Below are positions 8,409-17,223 of a stretch of DNA of 64,000 nucleotides, in pieces. How positions within the stretch are numbered: the first letter of the stretch is position 1; each line of letters starts with the position of its first letter. The position numbers were made by a program, and so were the translations under genes. Under the pieces are notes generated by a model, which saw nothing but the letters and a program-made list of their open reading frames with translations, ran no database searches and was not told the DNA's origin. This DNA comes from Citricoccus sp. CH26A (GTDB taxonomy: Bacteria; Actinomycetota; Actinomycetes; Actinomycetales; Micrococcaceae), in the NCBI RefSeq assembly GCF_000224415.1, contig NZ_AFXQ01000007.1:62001-126000 (forward strand), given 5' to 3'.

Positions 8409-8909
8409 GTGGATTACCAGATCATCACGACCGTCATCGCCGGACTGCTGCTCGCGGTGGCCGTGCTGGGCACGGTCTTCCCCATCCTGCCCGGTTCCGT
8501 CCTGACCATCATCACGCTCATCGCCTGGGCCTGGATCCTGGGTTCGCCCGCGGCGTGGACCGCTGCGATCGTCGGGGCCGGCCTGGCCGTGGCCGGGATG
8601 AGTGCCTCGGCGGTACTGACCGGCCGGAAGATGCGGCGCGAACAGATCCCGCACGGCCCGATCGTCGTGGGCGTCGTCTGCGGGATCGTCGGCATGTTCG
8701 TGATCCCGGTGGTGGGCCTGTTCGTCGGTTTCGCCGCGGGACTGCTCGTGGCCGAACTGGTCCGCCGCCGTGACCTGAGGCTGGCCGTCCGCTCCTCCTG
8801 GGAGGCCCTGAAGTCGATGGGCCTCGGCATCCTCGTCGAGTTCACCTGCGCCTCCCTGGCGGCCTCGTCCTTCGCCATCGGCACGATCGTGCACTTCGCG
8901 AACCGCTGA
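8409..8909 (+). CDS. DUF456-family membrane protein
   Basis: A 166-residue protein with about four to five hydrophobic helices and the GTVFPILPGSVLTI and GMFVIPVVGLFVGFAAG segments typical of the DUF456 family, whose function is unknown. The start is GTG at 8409, with CATACT at 8397-8402 ending six bases earlier, so it is probably leaderless. It is divergent from the first ald gene and about 80 bases before the next membrane protein gene on the same strand. Confidence 0.75.
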   Translation: MDYQIITTVIAGLLLAVAVLGTVFPILPGSVLTIITLIAWAWILGSPAAWTAAIVGAGLAVAGMSASAVLTGRKMRREQIPHGPIVVGVVCGIVGMFVIPVVGLFVGFAAGLLVAELVRRRDLRLAVRSSWEALKSMGLGILVEFTCASLAASSFAIGTIVHFANR

Positions 8910-8966
8910 CGCGACGCCTGACGCAACCCCTGACGCAACCCCTGACACCGACCGACCCGCTGACAC
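8908..8966 (+). repeat. Short direct repeats between two membrane-protein genes
   Basis: The spacer holds four or five copies of a CTGACRC-type unit, including two perfect copies of CCTGACGCAACC. It has no coding potential and looks like replication slippage. Confidence 0.5.
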
Positions 8967-8989
8967 GCATCCGACGACCGGAGGGAACC

Positions 8990-9517
8990 ATGGGCATCTA
9001 CGACATCCAGCTGGAGCAGACCGGCGCCACCACGGACTGGACGCTGCTCGTGCTGTGCGCCGTGGCCGGCGTGCTCGGGCTGATCGCCGCCGTCGTGGTG
9101 ATCCCCCAGTTGGTCACCGCCGTGCGCCGGGAACGGCCCGGCGGCGCAGGCGGTCGTGCGGGGGAGGAGGGGCCCGGCGTCACCGGTGGGGGAGGGCCGG
9201 AGGCCGGCACGGATCGCGCCGCGGCGAGCAACCGGGTGGGCCTGGCGATGGCGGCACTGCTGTCCGCGATGCTCGTGGTCGGTGGGATCATCGGGTCGGT
9301 GGTGGCGCTGACGGCCACGGGCCTGCACCACGCCTCCGGACACGTGGAGGCCACCGGCGTGGTGGACGGGCAGCGCTGGCTGAAGATCGCCGAGCTGCCC
9401 TTCGCGGTGGCCTGGGACGGGGCCGAGCCGGTGGAGGGCGAACGCGTCGGGGCGGCCTGCGCCGAGGGCTCGTCCGTGGCAGGACTGGAGTGGACCTGCG
9501 CCCCGCCCGGGCGCTGA
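8990..9517 (+). CDS. Hypothetical membrane protein
   Basis: A 175-residue protein I do not recognise. It has two hydrophobic helices (about residues 17-40 and 82-108) separated by a Gly/Arg-rich cytoplasmic-looking loop, and an acidic C-terminal region of about 65 residues with two cysteines (CAEGSSVAGLEWTC). GGAGGGAACC precedes the ATG, a good ribosome binding site. It follows the DUF456 gene on the same strand. Confidence 0.6.
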   Translation: MGIYDIQLEQTGATTDWTLLVLCAVAGVLGLIAAVVVIPQLVTAVRRERPGGAGGRAGEEGPGVTGGGGPEAGTDRAAASNRVGLAMAALLSAMLVVGGIIGSVVALTATGLHHASGHVEATGVVDGQRWLKIAELPFAVAWDGAEPVEGERVGAACAEGSSVAGLEWTCAPPGR

Positions 9518-9610
9518 CCCGGCGCCGGAGCGGCGGGGGAGTGAACTGGGGCACCCGGTCGCGGCGGGGCGCCGTGGTGCCCTGACATCGGCTGACATAG
9601 GCTGTCGCGC

Positions 9611-10006
9611 ATGGTCGTGCGCAGTGGTTTCCCCATCCTGAAGACCGATGACCTGCCCCGCCTGGTCAGGTTCTACCGGGATGCCTTCGACGCCGTGCGG
9701 ACCTACGGCTTCCCCGCTCCGGACGACGAGTCGCGGGACGTGTTCGTCGTGCTGCGGATGGGCGGGGCCTTCCTGGCGATCGGCCGGGAGCTGGACATCG
9801 GCGGCAACGACTCCCGGGCGGCCCTGTGGTTCTACGTGGACGACATCGACGAGGTCACCCGCCGGGCCCATGCCGCCGGCGCCACCATCGTCGCGCCCCC
9901 GCAGGAGATGCCCTGGGGTGAGCGCGTGGCCCAGGTGCGCGACCCGGACGGGTTCCTGGTCTACCTGGGCGTCCGGGCCACCGACGAGGCTCCGGACGCG
10001 TCGTAG
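9611..10006 (+). CDS. VOC-superfamily (glyoxalase/bleomycin-resistance-like) protein
   Basis: A 131-residue single VOC domain pair: an N-terminal half with FPILKTDDLPRLVRFYRDAF and a C-terminal half with AALWFYVDDIDEVTRRAHAAGA and VAQVRDPDGFLVYLG. Members include glyoxalases, dioxygenases and antibiotic-binding proteins, so the substrate is unknown. TAGGCT at 9598-9603 ends seven bases before the ATG, indicating a leaderless mRNA. Confidence 0.8.
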   Translation: MVVRSGFPILKTDDLPRLVRFYRDAFDAVRTYGFPAPDDESRDVFVVLRMGGAFLAIGRELDIGGNDSRAALWFYVDDIDEVTRRAHAAGATIVAPPQEMPWGERVAQVRDPDGFLVYLGVRATDEAPDAS

Positions 10007-10032
10007 GGCACGGCGCCGCGGGCCGGGTGGGA

Positions 10033-10077
10033 ACGACGACGGGGCGCCACCCGCGCAAGGTGACGCCCCGTCGTCGT
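10033..10077. terminator. Bidirectional terminator hairpin
   Basis: Arms ACGACGACGGGGCG (10033-10046) and CGCCCCGTCGTCGT (10064-10077) pair perfectly, and the stem can extend inward with one bulged base. It lies between the convergent VOC gene and the symporter operon. Confidence 0.8.
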
Positions 10078-10112
10078 GGGCCGGGTGGTCCCCGGGCCCC
10101 GCAGTGCGCCGG

Positions 10113-10241
10113 TCAGATGACCGGGCGGCCCTCCTTCTTGGCCTGGGACACGTCGCGGAAGAAGCCGCGCGCGATGAGGAAGAGGATGACGGCCACGATG
10201 ACGGGCCACATCAGGACGTAGACGGTCAGTCCGATGGTCAT
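10113..10241 (-). CDS. Small subunit of the sodium:solute symporter
   Basis: A 42-residue gene starting MTIGLTVYVLMWPVIVAV and ending KKEGRPVI. It has one membrane helix followed by a basic tail. This matches the short 'putative transporter small subunit' proteins found beside SSS-family symporters in actinobacteria. It starts 53 bases after the symporter stop, with AAAGGACT upstream of the ATG, so the two form an operon. Its role is presumably to stabilise or modulate the large subunit; that is inference. Confidence 0.8.
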   Translation of the reverse strand: MTIGLTVYVLMWPVIVAVILFLIARGFFRDVSQAKKEGRPVI

Positions 10242-10294
10242 GTGAGTCCTTTCAGGGGACGGGGAGTTGCGATGGGTCCGGGCTCGCGGCGGGG

Positions 10295-12046
10295 TCAGTC
10301 CCGCCGGCGGTCCGCAGCGGTGCCAGCGGTCCCGGCACCACCGGCGGACGCGGCGCCGCGGGTGGCCAGCTCGGGCTCGTCGGCGCCCTGGGCGGGAGCC
10401 GGGTGCTCGGGGTCGAACTCGCCGGTGATGTCCTTGATGATGTCGAAGTCGAAGTCCTGCTTCGAGCGGAAGGACATGAGGTAGCAGACCAGGAACGAGA
10501 CCGCGTAGGCGACCAGCGAGGCCGAGAGCACCGTGTAGTCACGCAGGAAGAAGAACGTGAACGGTGCGGCGGCCACGGTGGCCACACCGCCGATGATCAC
10601 GGCGGGCTTCAGTCCGAAGAAGCCGAAGGACATGATGCCCAGCACCACGCCGATGCCGATCGTCGCCAGCAGCTCCACGCCGAAGCCGAGGGCGCCGGTG
10701 AACGGGATCCACTCGAAGCGCACCGGCAGGAAGGCCACGAGGGCCGCCAGGACGCTGACGCTGAAGGCCGCGTTGGTGACCTTGGGCCAGTAGAAGGAGG
10801 CGATCACCGGGAACACGAGGCAGCCCCAGAGCGCGCCGACGAACACCAGCAGGTCCAGGATGTTGAACTGTGCGGTGGCGAAGTACAACGCGGCGGCGGT
10901 GGCGATGATCATGGTGACACGGCCGACGAGCAGCATCGTCTTCGGCTTGACGTTCTCCTTGCCGACCGACTGGCCGTACATGTCCGACATGACGATGGAG
11001 GACAGCGCGGCGAGGTCCGAGTCGGCCGTGGAGGACAGGGCCCCGATGATCATCAGGAACGCCAGGGCCAGCAGGACCGGGCCGAGGTAGGTGCCGGCCA
11101 TCTGCGGGATCAGGTTGTTGACGTCCCCGTTCATGGGCTCCACGCCCAGGTACAGGGCCATCACGCCGAGCATGCCGATGCCGATCACGGCGCCGCCGTA
11201 GCCGATGGTGGCGGTGACGAACGTGGGCTTGATGAGGTCCTCACGCACGGAGAACAGTCGCTGGGCGATGGTCTGGTTGCCGATGGCGTAGGCCAGCACC
11301 GCCGCGATGTAGGGGGCGCCCTGGTTCATGAAGGCGTCCGAGGAGAAGAAGCTGCCCTGCTCCGGGGTCACGGTGCCCGCGGCGACGCCGGCCTCGAACA
11401 TGCCGGGCCCGCCGGCCACGAAGAAGATCACCGGGATGATCACGACGGCGGCGCCCAGCATGAACATCACCTGGGCGAAGTCGGTGAGCACGGAGGCGCG
11501 GAACCCGGACCACAGGGTGTACATCAGCACGCCCCCGGCCACGATGACGATGCCCGCCCCGAAGCTGAGCGGGGACAGCATGGAGATCAACGCGCCGCCG
11601 GCGATGAAGTTGGAGGTCAGGGAGATGAGGGAGCCCAGGACGTTGGAGCCGGCCAGCATCAGCTGGGAGGAGCGGCCGTGCCGGGCGTACATGACCTCGG
11701 CGAGCGTGTGGGCCTTCGGGGCGACCTTGCGGATGCGCTTGCCGAACGGGTAGATGAACAGGATCATCAGGGCTCCCCAGAGCCCGTAGTGGATGGGGCC
11801 GGCGACGCCGTAGGTGTACCCCGCGGTGGCGGAGGCGTACATCGAGGAGGCCCAGATCCAGGTGGCGGTCATCGATGCCGCCGAGATGCCGAATCCGATG
11901 TTGCCGCCGGCGGTCATGTACCCGTCGGCGTTCTCGTTCTTCTGGCTGATCCTCACCGACATCCACATGGTTCCGCCGTAGAAGAGGATCAGCAGCAGGA
12001 CCACTGCCATGATTCCCAGTTGGTTGATTTCCTGTACGGGTGGCAT
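10295..12046 (-). CDS. Sodium:solute symporter (SSS family)
   Basis: A 583-residue protein with about thirteen hydrophobic helices and SSS-family features such as GFGISAASMTATWIWASS near residue 50 and a helix with ALSSTADSDLAALSS near residue 340. The start is the ATG of MPPVQEINQL, preceded by AGAAAGGGACGGG. A longer in-frame reading upstream is ignored. The hydrophilic C-terminal tail is Ala/Gly-rich. The family imports proline, pantothenate, urea, acetate and others with sodium; the substrate cannot be set from sequence alone. It is followed by its small subunit gene. Confidence 0.85.
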   Translation of the reverse strand: MPPVQEINQLGIMAVVLLLILFYGGTMWMSVRISQKNENADGYMTAGGNIGFGISAASMTATWIWASSMYASATAGYTYGVAGPIHYGLWGALMILFIYPFGKRIRKVAPKAHTLAEVMYARHGRSSQLMLAGSNVLGSLISLTSNFIAGGALISMLSPLSFGAGIVIVAGGVLMYTLWSGFRASVLTDFAQVMFMLGAAVVIIPVIFFVAGGPGMFEAGVAAGTVTPEQGSFFSSDAFMNQGAPYIAAVLAYAIGNQTIAQRLFSVREDLIKPTFVTATIGYGGAVIGIGMLGVMALYLGVEPMNGDVNNLIPQMAGTYLGPVLLALAFLMIIGALSSTADSDLAALSSIVMSDMYGQSVGKENVKPKTMLLVGRVTMIIATAAALYFATAQFNILDLLVFVGALWGCLVFPVIASFYWPKVTNAAFSVSVLAALVAFLPVRFEWIPFTGALGFGVELLATIGIGVVLGIMSFGFFGLKPAVIIGGVATVAAAPFTFFFLRDYTVLSASLVAYAVSFLVCYLMSFRSKQDFDFDIIKDITGEFDPEHPAPAQGADEPELATRGAASAGGAGTAGTAADRRRD

Positions 12047-12492
12047 CCCGTCCCTTTCTGTCGGCGACAATGACAGCGCTCCGACGACACCTCCCTGAGC
12101 TGGCGGCGTCCCCTCTCGGATCGCACGCGTCAGTCCTCGCGGACCGGCGCGACCGGCCTGCGAGGACCGGTCCGGCTGGCCCTTGGGGGCCGCCTCCGGC
12201 GGGAGCCACGGAGCGGGTCTGCATGCACCGAGGAGTACCTCAGGGGTACCTCGGGCACGCACCCTTAGGGGCTCGCACACACCGGATCCGGTGCTCGACC
12301 GGACGCTGTAGCTTCTCATGTTTGCATCAGCAACTTCAAGCCCGTCGACACCCGGAGGCGTAACAGTCCATGTCAGATGCGCTTTGTGCGCCGTTCACAA
12401 TGGGAGGTCTCCGGGCCCTCCGGGTGATTTGGGCGCTAGCGGGCCGGTCGTCGTATGATGGTGGAGCGCGTTTCGGCCGATGCCGTCGCCGC
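12047..12492. other. Non-coding gap before tRNA-Ala
   Basis: About 446 bases without a convincing gene. An imperfect hairpin (CCGAGGAGTACC paired with GGGTACCTCGG) at about 12228-12254 lies upstream of the symporter. The right end holds the tRNA promoter. Open frames here are extensions of the symporter or GC-driven shadows. Confidence 0.6.
12454..12459 (+). promoter_or_regulatory. Probable -10 box of the tRNA-Ala promoter
   Basis: TATGAT, five of six bases of the consensus, lies 33 bases before the mature tRNA. TTGGGC at 12429-12434 could be the -35 element, but the spacer would be a long 19 bases. Confidence 0.4.
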
Positions 12493-12565
12493 GGGGCCTT
12501 AGCTCAGTTGGTAGAGCGTTTCGTTCGCAATGAAAAGGTCAGGGGTTCGACTCCCCTAGGCTCCA
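12493..12565 (+). tRNA. tRNA-Ala, anticodon CGC
   Basis: The 73-base cloverleaf folds fully: acceptor GGGGCCT (12493-12499) with AGGCTCC, D arm GCTC/GAGC, anticodon stem TTTCG/TGAAA with loop TTCGCAA, and T arm AGGGG TTCGACT CCCCT. The anticodon CGC is at 12526-12528 and reads GCG alanine codons, which suits the GC-rich genome. The CCA end is not encoded. Confidence 0.95.
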
Positions 12566-12947
12566 CTCTGTTTCCTGATGGGATCGGGGATCCATCCCCG
12601 AGCCCCCTCTCCGGATTCCCCGTTGCCTCAGGTGCCCCTGGCGATCACATGTGCTGATGCTCCGACGAGGAACCGTCGTTCCCGTATGACTCCACCGTCG
12701 GCTGGGGGAGCTGATCCTTCTCACTCCCTCTCTGCGGCCGGCCCGTGTCTTCCTCCGGCGTGGGTCAGCGCGACCCGGACGACACTGCCTGCCTGGTTGC
12801 CCGGGCTGACTCCGACACGGGTCACGATTGAGGCGGATCGTGCCAATCGCCCTGACCTGCACGTAATCTGCGCATGTAACACACCGTGTGGACCACCTCA
12901 CACCGACACTCCTCCTCTCGCGCCTACTCCCCGGAGAACCGTCTGCC
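12566..12947. other. Spacer between tRNA-Ala and the SH3b protease gene
   Basis: About 380 bases holding the short palindrome after the tRNA and, further right, the region that must contain the promoter of the SH3b gene. I see no direct copy of the tRNA 3' end that would mark an integrated element, and no convincing gene. Confidence 0.5.
12585..12600 (+). terminator. Candidate terminator after the tRNA
   Basis: CGGGGAT and ATCCCCG flank a two-base centre twenty bases after the tRNA. There is no T tract, so it is only a possible terminator. Confidence 0.35.
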
Positions 12948-14327
12948 ATGCTCCACAAGATCCGTTCCCAGTTCGCCGCGGTCACCGTTGTCGCCGCCCT
13001 GACCCTGACCGTCTGCGGCAGCGCCTCGGCAGCCGTCCAGCCCGACAGTTCTGCAGTGGGGGAGGGGTCCGTGGTCACGGCCACCTCCGACCGCACACCG
13101 CTCACCCCGGTCATCCGGACCGCCCCCGGGCAGGTCTCCTCGATGCTGTCCACCAAGACGACCGCCGTCACGGTCCCTGCGGGGACCGCGTTCAGGACCA
13201 AGGTGGCCGTGAACCTGCGCCTGGCGGCCAGTACCAAGACCGCCGCGATCCGCAAGCTCGCCCAGGGGGCCACGGTCACCGCCACCGGCAAGACCAGCGG
13301 GGCCTGGATCAAGGTCACCGCCGGGTCCGTCATCGGTTGGGTGCACTCCGGGCACCTGGTCAAGGTCGCCGCCAAGGCCGGTACCGCGACCCAGTCCACC
13401 GCCGCCGGAGTGGCCTACACGACCAAGGTCGCCGTGAATTTGCGCAAGGGGGCCTCCACCAACCACGGGGTGGTGCGCAAGCTGGCCAAGGGTGCTGCCG
13501 TGACCACCACCGGCAAGAAGAGCGGGTCGTGGCTCCACCTCAAGGCCGGCGCCTCCACCGGCTGGATCCACTCCGGACACCTGACCAGGTCCGCCGCCCC
13601 GAAGCCGTCGACGAGCACCGTCGCCCTGTGGACCAAGACGGCCACGGGCCTGTATGCCGACCAGGACCTGAGCGAGAAGCTGGTCAACATCCCGGCCCAG
13701 GCCAAGGTGACCAAGGTAAGCTCCACCGGGATGCTCACCCGCATCACGTACGGCACCACCACCGGCTGGGTGAGCGCGGACCTCCTGTCAGCCGGCCAGC
13801 CCGGGACCACCGCCAAGCCCTACCCGAACGCCACCGGTTACTCCCAGCGCGCCGCCAACAACATCGCCAAGTGGTGCTGGGGCGTCCCGGTGAAGACCTA
13901 CCCGGGCACCGGGGGCTTCGCCTCCTTCTACGCCTACACGTACGGGCCCGACGCGATGACCGTGACGGAGCTGATCGAGATCGGCTCAGATCACCCGGTC
14001 AGCAGCCCCCAGTCCCTGACCACCCAGTACCACGAGTGCGCCCACATCCTGCAGTATCGGGCCTACCAGTACGACGGGCCGGCCATGGACAAGGCCATGG
14101 ACCGGATCTATCCGAAGGGCGGATCGAACACGTTCTGGCCGGGTTATTCGTACCACAAGGGCACCGAGCACATGGCCGACTGCATGTCCGAGGTGATGGG
14201 CGCCAAGCGCATCAACAGCTCCACCAAGAACGGCGTCACCACCACGTGGTACAGCGGCTACGGCGGCAGCTGCACCACCACGCAACTGAACCACGCCAAG
14301 AAGCTCATCGCCGGCCAACGGGTCTGA
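12948..14327 (+). CDS. Secreted SH3b-repeat protein with C-terminal HExxH (putative zinc peptidase) domain
   Basis: A 459-residue protein with a Sec signal peptide (cleavage near ASA-AV, residue 29). Three bacterial SH3 repeats follow: about 82-140 and 157-213, which are clear (TKVAVNLR...GWVHSGHL), and a diverged third at 225-282. The C-terminal domain (295-459) has H362-E-C-A-H366, a zinc-metallopeptidase signature. Glu407 in TEHMADC could be the third ligand, with Asp411 in a gluzincin-like ExxxD spacing. Cys310, Cys364, Cys412 and Cys442 could form disulfides. SH3b repeats usually bind peptidoglycan, so the enzyme probably works at the cell wall. GGAGAA precedes the start. Confidence 0.8.
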   Translation: MLHKIRSQFAAVTVVAALTLTVCGSASAAVQPDSSAVGEGSVVTATSDRTPLTPVIRTAPGQVSSMLSTKTTAVTVPAGTAFRTKVAVNLRLAASTKTAAIRKLAQGATVTATGKTSGAWIKVTAGSVIGWVHSGHLVKVAAKAGTATQSTAAGVAYTTKVAVNLRKGASTNHGVVRKLAKGAAVTTTGKKSGSWLHLKAGASTGWIHSGHLTRSAAPKPSTSTVALWTKTATGLYADQDLSEKLVNIPAQAKVTKVSSTGMLTRITYGTTTGWVSADLLSAGQPGTTAKPYPNATGYSQRAANNIAKWCWGVPVKTYPGTGGFASFYAYTYGPDAMTVTELIEIGSDHPVSSPQSLTTQYHECAHILQYRAYQYDGPAMDKAMDRIYPKGGSNTFWPGYSYHKGTEHMADCMSEVMGAKRINSSTKNGVTTTWYSGYGGSCTTTQLNHAKKLIAGQRV

Positions 14328-14344
14328 CCACCGCCCACCCTCAG

Positions 14345-14402
14345 CGGGCCGGGACCCGAATCGGTTGCACACCACGGTGTGCAACCGGCCAGTCCCGGCC
14401 CG
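14345..14402. terminator. Two-tier hairpin between convergent SH3b genes
   Basis: An outer stem of 11 bp (14345-14355 with 14392-14402) encloses an inner perfect stem of 12 bp (14362-14373 with 14376-14387). Both genes end into this region, so a bidirectional terminator is likely, though the structure is more elaborate than needed. Confidence 0.7.
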
Positions 14403-14582
14403 TTGCCGCGCCGGGGTGCGGGCCGAACGATGTCTCCCCGCCCATGCTCGACGGCCCATCTTTCCACCGAATCCCCTGTCGTGAACGGTTCCGGTGCGTG
14501 CGTTTCCACCAGCGGACAGCTCCATGCGGTTGTCTGCGATGAAAGTCCGGCGGTCTGTCGCGCCGACGGCCGAACCGTGACC

Positions 14583-16429
14583 TTACCGGGGGACGAACTC
14601 CCGCAGCCAGGCGGCCTTCAGCGGTACCGCGGCCCGGAACGCCTTGCCGGTGATGGTCACGGTCTTGCCGGTCGCGGTGACGGCGGTCAGCGACACGGGG
14701 GTCAGGTCTGTCCCCTGCTCGATGGACACCCTCACGATGTCCTTGACCCCGAAGGCCTTGGTCAACTGCGCCTGGGTGACGGTGGCGGTCCAGGCCGCGT
14801 TCGGGTTGTGTGCCGATGCGGACAGCGAGTAGGGATCCGGTCGGGCGGTCAGGTACGGCACCGCGGAGACCCACACGTCCTGGGAGTTGCGGGTGTGGCC
14901 GCCGTTGGCGGAGTAGTAGGTGGCATCAGCCACTACCCCGCCGTACCAGAGGCTCTTGGCCCTGACCGGGGTTCCGACGGCGTTGCGGCTGATGGTGGCG
15001 TCCACCGCGGCCGTCCAGCGTGAACCCCAGTGGGTGGAGCCGGAGCGCTCGTTCTCCTTGCCCCAACCGGTGAACTTCTGGGACTTCACCTCGTCCCACA
15101 CGTTGCAGTCACAGGCGGTCTTTACCCCGCTCATGTTGCGCAGGGCGTAGGACCGGGAGGCGATGGCCTGGGACTGCAGGGCGGCCGCCGGCCAGGAGGA
15201 GGGCATCTCAGCCAGGCCGTAGAGGTATTCGTCGGTCATGCGCAGCTCGTTGACGATGTTGAGCTTGCCGCCGATGACAGTGACGGTGAGTTTGCCGTGC
15301 CGCAGTTCCAGGGTTCCGGCGGCACCATTCGCCTTCGGCACGCGCACGGTGGTCGGAGCACCGGGGAACGGCGTGGTGCCGGGCCACTCGACGTCGATCC
15401 TGGAGGCGGTCTTCTTGATACCTGTGGGCAGGGTGGCCACGACCTTGCCGCCCGAGACGGAGAGGGTGACCGTGCCGGTGTTGGAGGTGAGGGGGGTGTC
15501 CCCGGCGTGCACGCGCAGCCAGCCGGTGGTCCCGGAGAGGGTCCTGGCGCCGAGGGTCGCAGACGTGACGGAGGTCAGGTGGACCTTGATGTTCTCGGCG
15601 GCCCGGTGGGAGGAATCGGAGACGACGGCCGGGCGGTAGTAGTAGTTCAGGATCTGGGCCGCGGTAAATCCACCGGCGGCCATGGCGCGTGCCCCGTACT
15701 GGCTCATCCCCACACCGTGACCCCAGCCGGAACCGGTAACGGTGAACGAGGCCGGGATCGGCACGGGAGCCGGAGTGGGGGTCGGTCTGGGGGTGGGGTC
15801 GGTTTGGGGGTGGGGGTCGGGGCCGGTTTCGGCACAGGCGTGGGGGTGGCGACGGGACCGATCCTGGTCAGGTGACCGGACTGGACCCAGCCTGGGATCC
15901 CGCCGACGGTGACCTTCAGCCAGGTCCCGCTGCTCTTGCCGGTCGTGACGACCTCCTCGCCCTGGGCGAGCCTGCGCACGATTCTCTGTGTGGAACTGGC
16001 CGCCAGGCGCAGGTTCACGGCCACCTTTGTACGGTGCATCACCCCGGCGGTGATCACAGGGGGCGCCGGCTTGGCTGCGGGCTTGGTGGCCGTGGTGACC
16101 TTGGTGAGGTGTCCGGACTGGATCCAGCCGGTGGCGGTGCCGGACCTGACCTTCAGCCAGGTCCCGCTGGTCTTGCCGGTGGTGGTGACGGTGGCGCCCT
16201 TGGCCAGTCTGCGCACGACCTTCTGCGTGGAGCTGGCCGCCAGGCGCAGGTTCACCGCGTTCTTGGTTCGATAGACCACCCCGGCCGATGTCACGGCGGC
16301 GGGGGCCACGATGGTCGCGGCGGGTACGGCGGTGGCCGGGGCGGCATGGGCCGGAAGCCCGGTGAAGGTCAGGGCCAGTGCGGCCACGGCGGTGGCGGCG
16401 CGGGCCACGGCACGATGTCGTGTCGTCAT
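14583..16429 (-). pseudogene. SH3b-SpoIID/LytB secreted protein, reading frame broken once
   Basis: The frame starting at ATG 16429 gives a signal peptide (ending near AHA-AP) and two SH3b repeats closely like those of the convergent gene, then a Pro/Thr linker. A second frame continues the linker and gives a complete SpoIID/LytB domain (GWGHGVGMSQYGARAMA, LQSQAIASRSYAL, WYGGVVADATYYSANGGHT) to the stop at 14583. The frames join if one G is restored at the GGGG run 15795-15798; neighbouring repeats have five. Intact, it would be about 615 residues and act on or regulate peptidoglycan, perhaps as an amidase enhancer. It is either a sequencing error or a slippage-inactivated gene. Confidence 0.75.
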
Positions 16430-16688
16430 CAAGGTGCGTTCTCGTTTCGTGCTGGGCGCGCGGGCGCGCCGGAGGCCGGACGTGAAGGTGCCACTGCCGT
16501 GGCGGCAGTGTCGTGGTGTCGCGCCAGGTCACGGCCCGTGGGGGACGAGGCGAGGGACCACGGTGTCTATGCGTGTTACCGGCCGGCGGCGGTCAACCGT
16601 GCAGGTCAGACGGAACTTGCGACCTGTGCCTGGCTGCGGACGGACCCGTTCCATCCCGATCGCAGGGGACGCCACTACCCTGGTGGAC

Positions 16689-17171
16689 GTGACAGGACCC
16701 GATGACCCGCTGTCCTCCTTCTGGGACCGCGCCCGCGCCGCATCGCCCGCGCTGCCGGTCGGGTTGCCGCAGGCCTGGGCCTTCGGGGCCACCCCGGCGC
16801 ACGCGGACGGACTGCTCGAGCTGGTGCTGGCCGGCACGAAGACCGGGACCGCCTCCTCGCTCTGGGACCACGAGGCCACCGGGGAGCCCGTCCCGCAACC
16901 GGGCGAGCTGAGCACCATCCTCGACGGCGCGGGCCGGCCGCGCGCGGTCCTGGAGACCACGGAGGTGGTCATCGTCCCGTTCGACGAGGTCGACGAGGAC
17001 CACGCCCGCTCCGAGGGGGAGGGCGACCGGACGCTGCGCGCCTGGCGTGCGATCCATGAGCGCTACTGGCGGGACCACTCCGAGAACCCTCGTGGCTTCG
17101 AGCCCACCATGCCGGTGGTCTGCGAACGGTTCCGGCTGCTGCACGCCGAGCCTGCAAGCCGCGCGTCGTAG
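16689..17171 (+). CDS. ASCH-domain protein
   Basis: A 160-residue protein matching the ASCH family (WAFGATPAHADGLLELVLAGTKTGTASSLWD and the PGELSTILDGAGRPRAVLETTEV strand), a PUA-like beta barrel thought to bind RNA or modified nucleosides. Full length for the family. GTG 16689 is preferred because TACCCT at 16676-16681 ends seven bases earlier, giving a leaderless mRNA; GTG 16683 is an in-frame alternative. It is divergent from the SpoIID gene and ends in a shared terminator with the next gene. Confidence 0.8.
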   Translation: MTGPDDPLSSFWDRARAASPALPVGLPQAWAFGATPAHADGLLELVLAGTKTGTASSLWDHEATGEPVPQPGELSTILDGAGRPRAVLETTEVVIVPFDEVDEDHARSEGEGDRTLRAWRAIHERYWRDHSENPRGFEPTMPVVCERFRLLHAEPASRAS

Positions 17172-17212
17172 GGGCCGTGCGGTACGCGCCGGCCGTCCAC
17201 CGGCCGACGGCC
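17171..17212. terminator. Bidirectional terminator
   Basis: GGGCCGT (17171-17177) pairs with ACGGCCC (17206-17212), enclosing CGGCCG (17189-17194) and CGGCCG (17200-17205). It sits in the 52-base gap between convergent genes. Confidence 0.6.
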
Positions 17213-17223
17213 CGTGGGCGGGG

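Noticed and set aside
12539-13399. 286-residue minus-strand frame across the tRNA and SH3b gene
   Set aside because: It reads antisense through the tRNA and signal peptide region and has no recognisable domain.
12493-14327. tRNA-Ala as an attachment site of an integrated element
   Set aside because: I see no integrase gene and no repeat of the tRNA 3' end downstream; the following genes have the same base usage as the rest.
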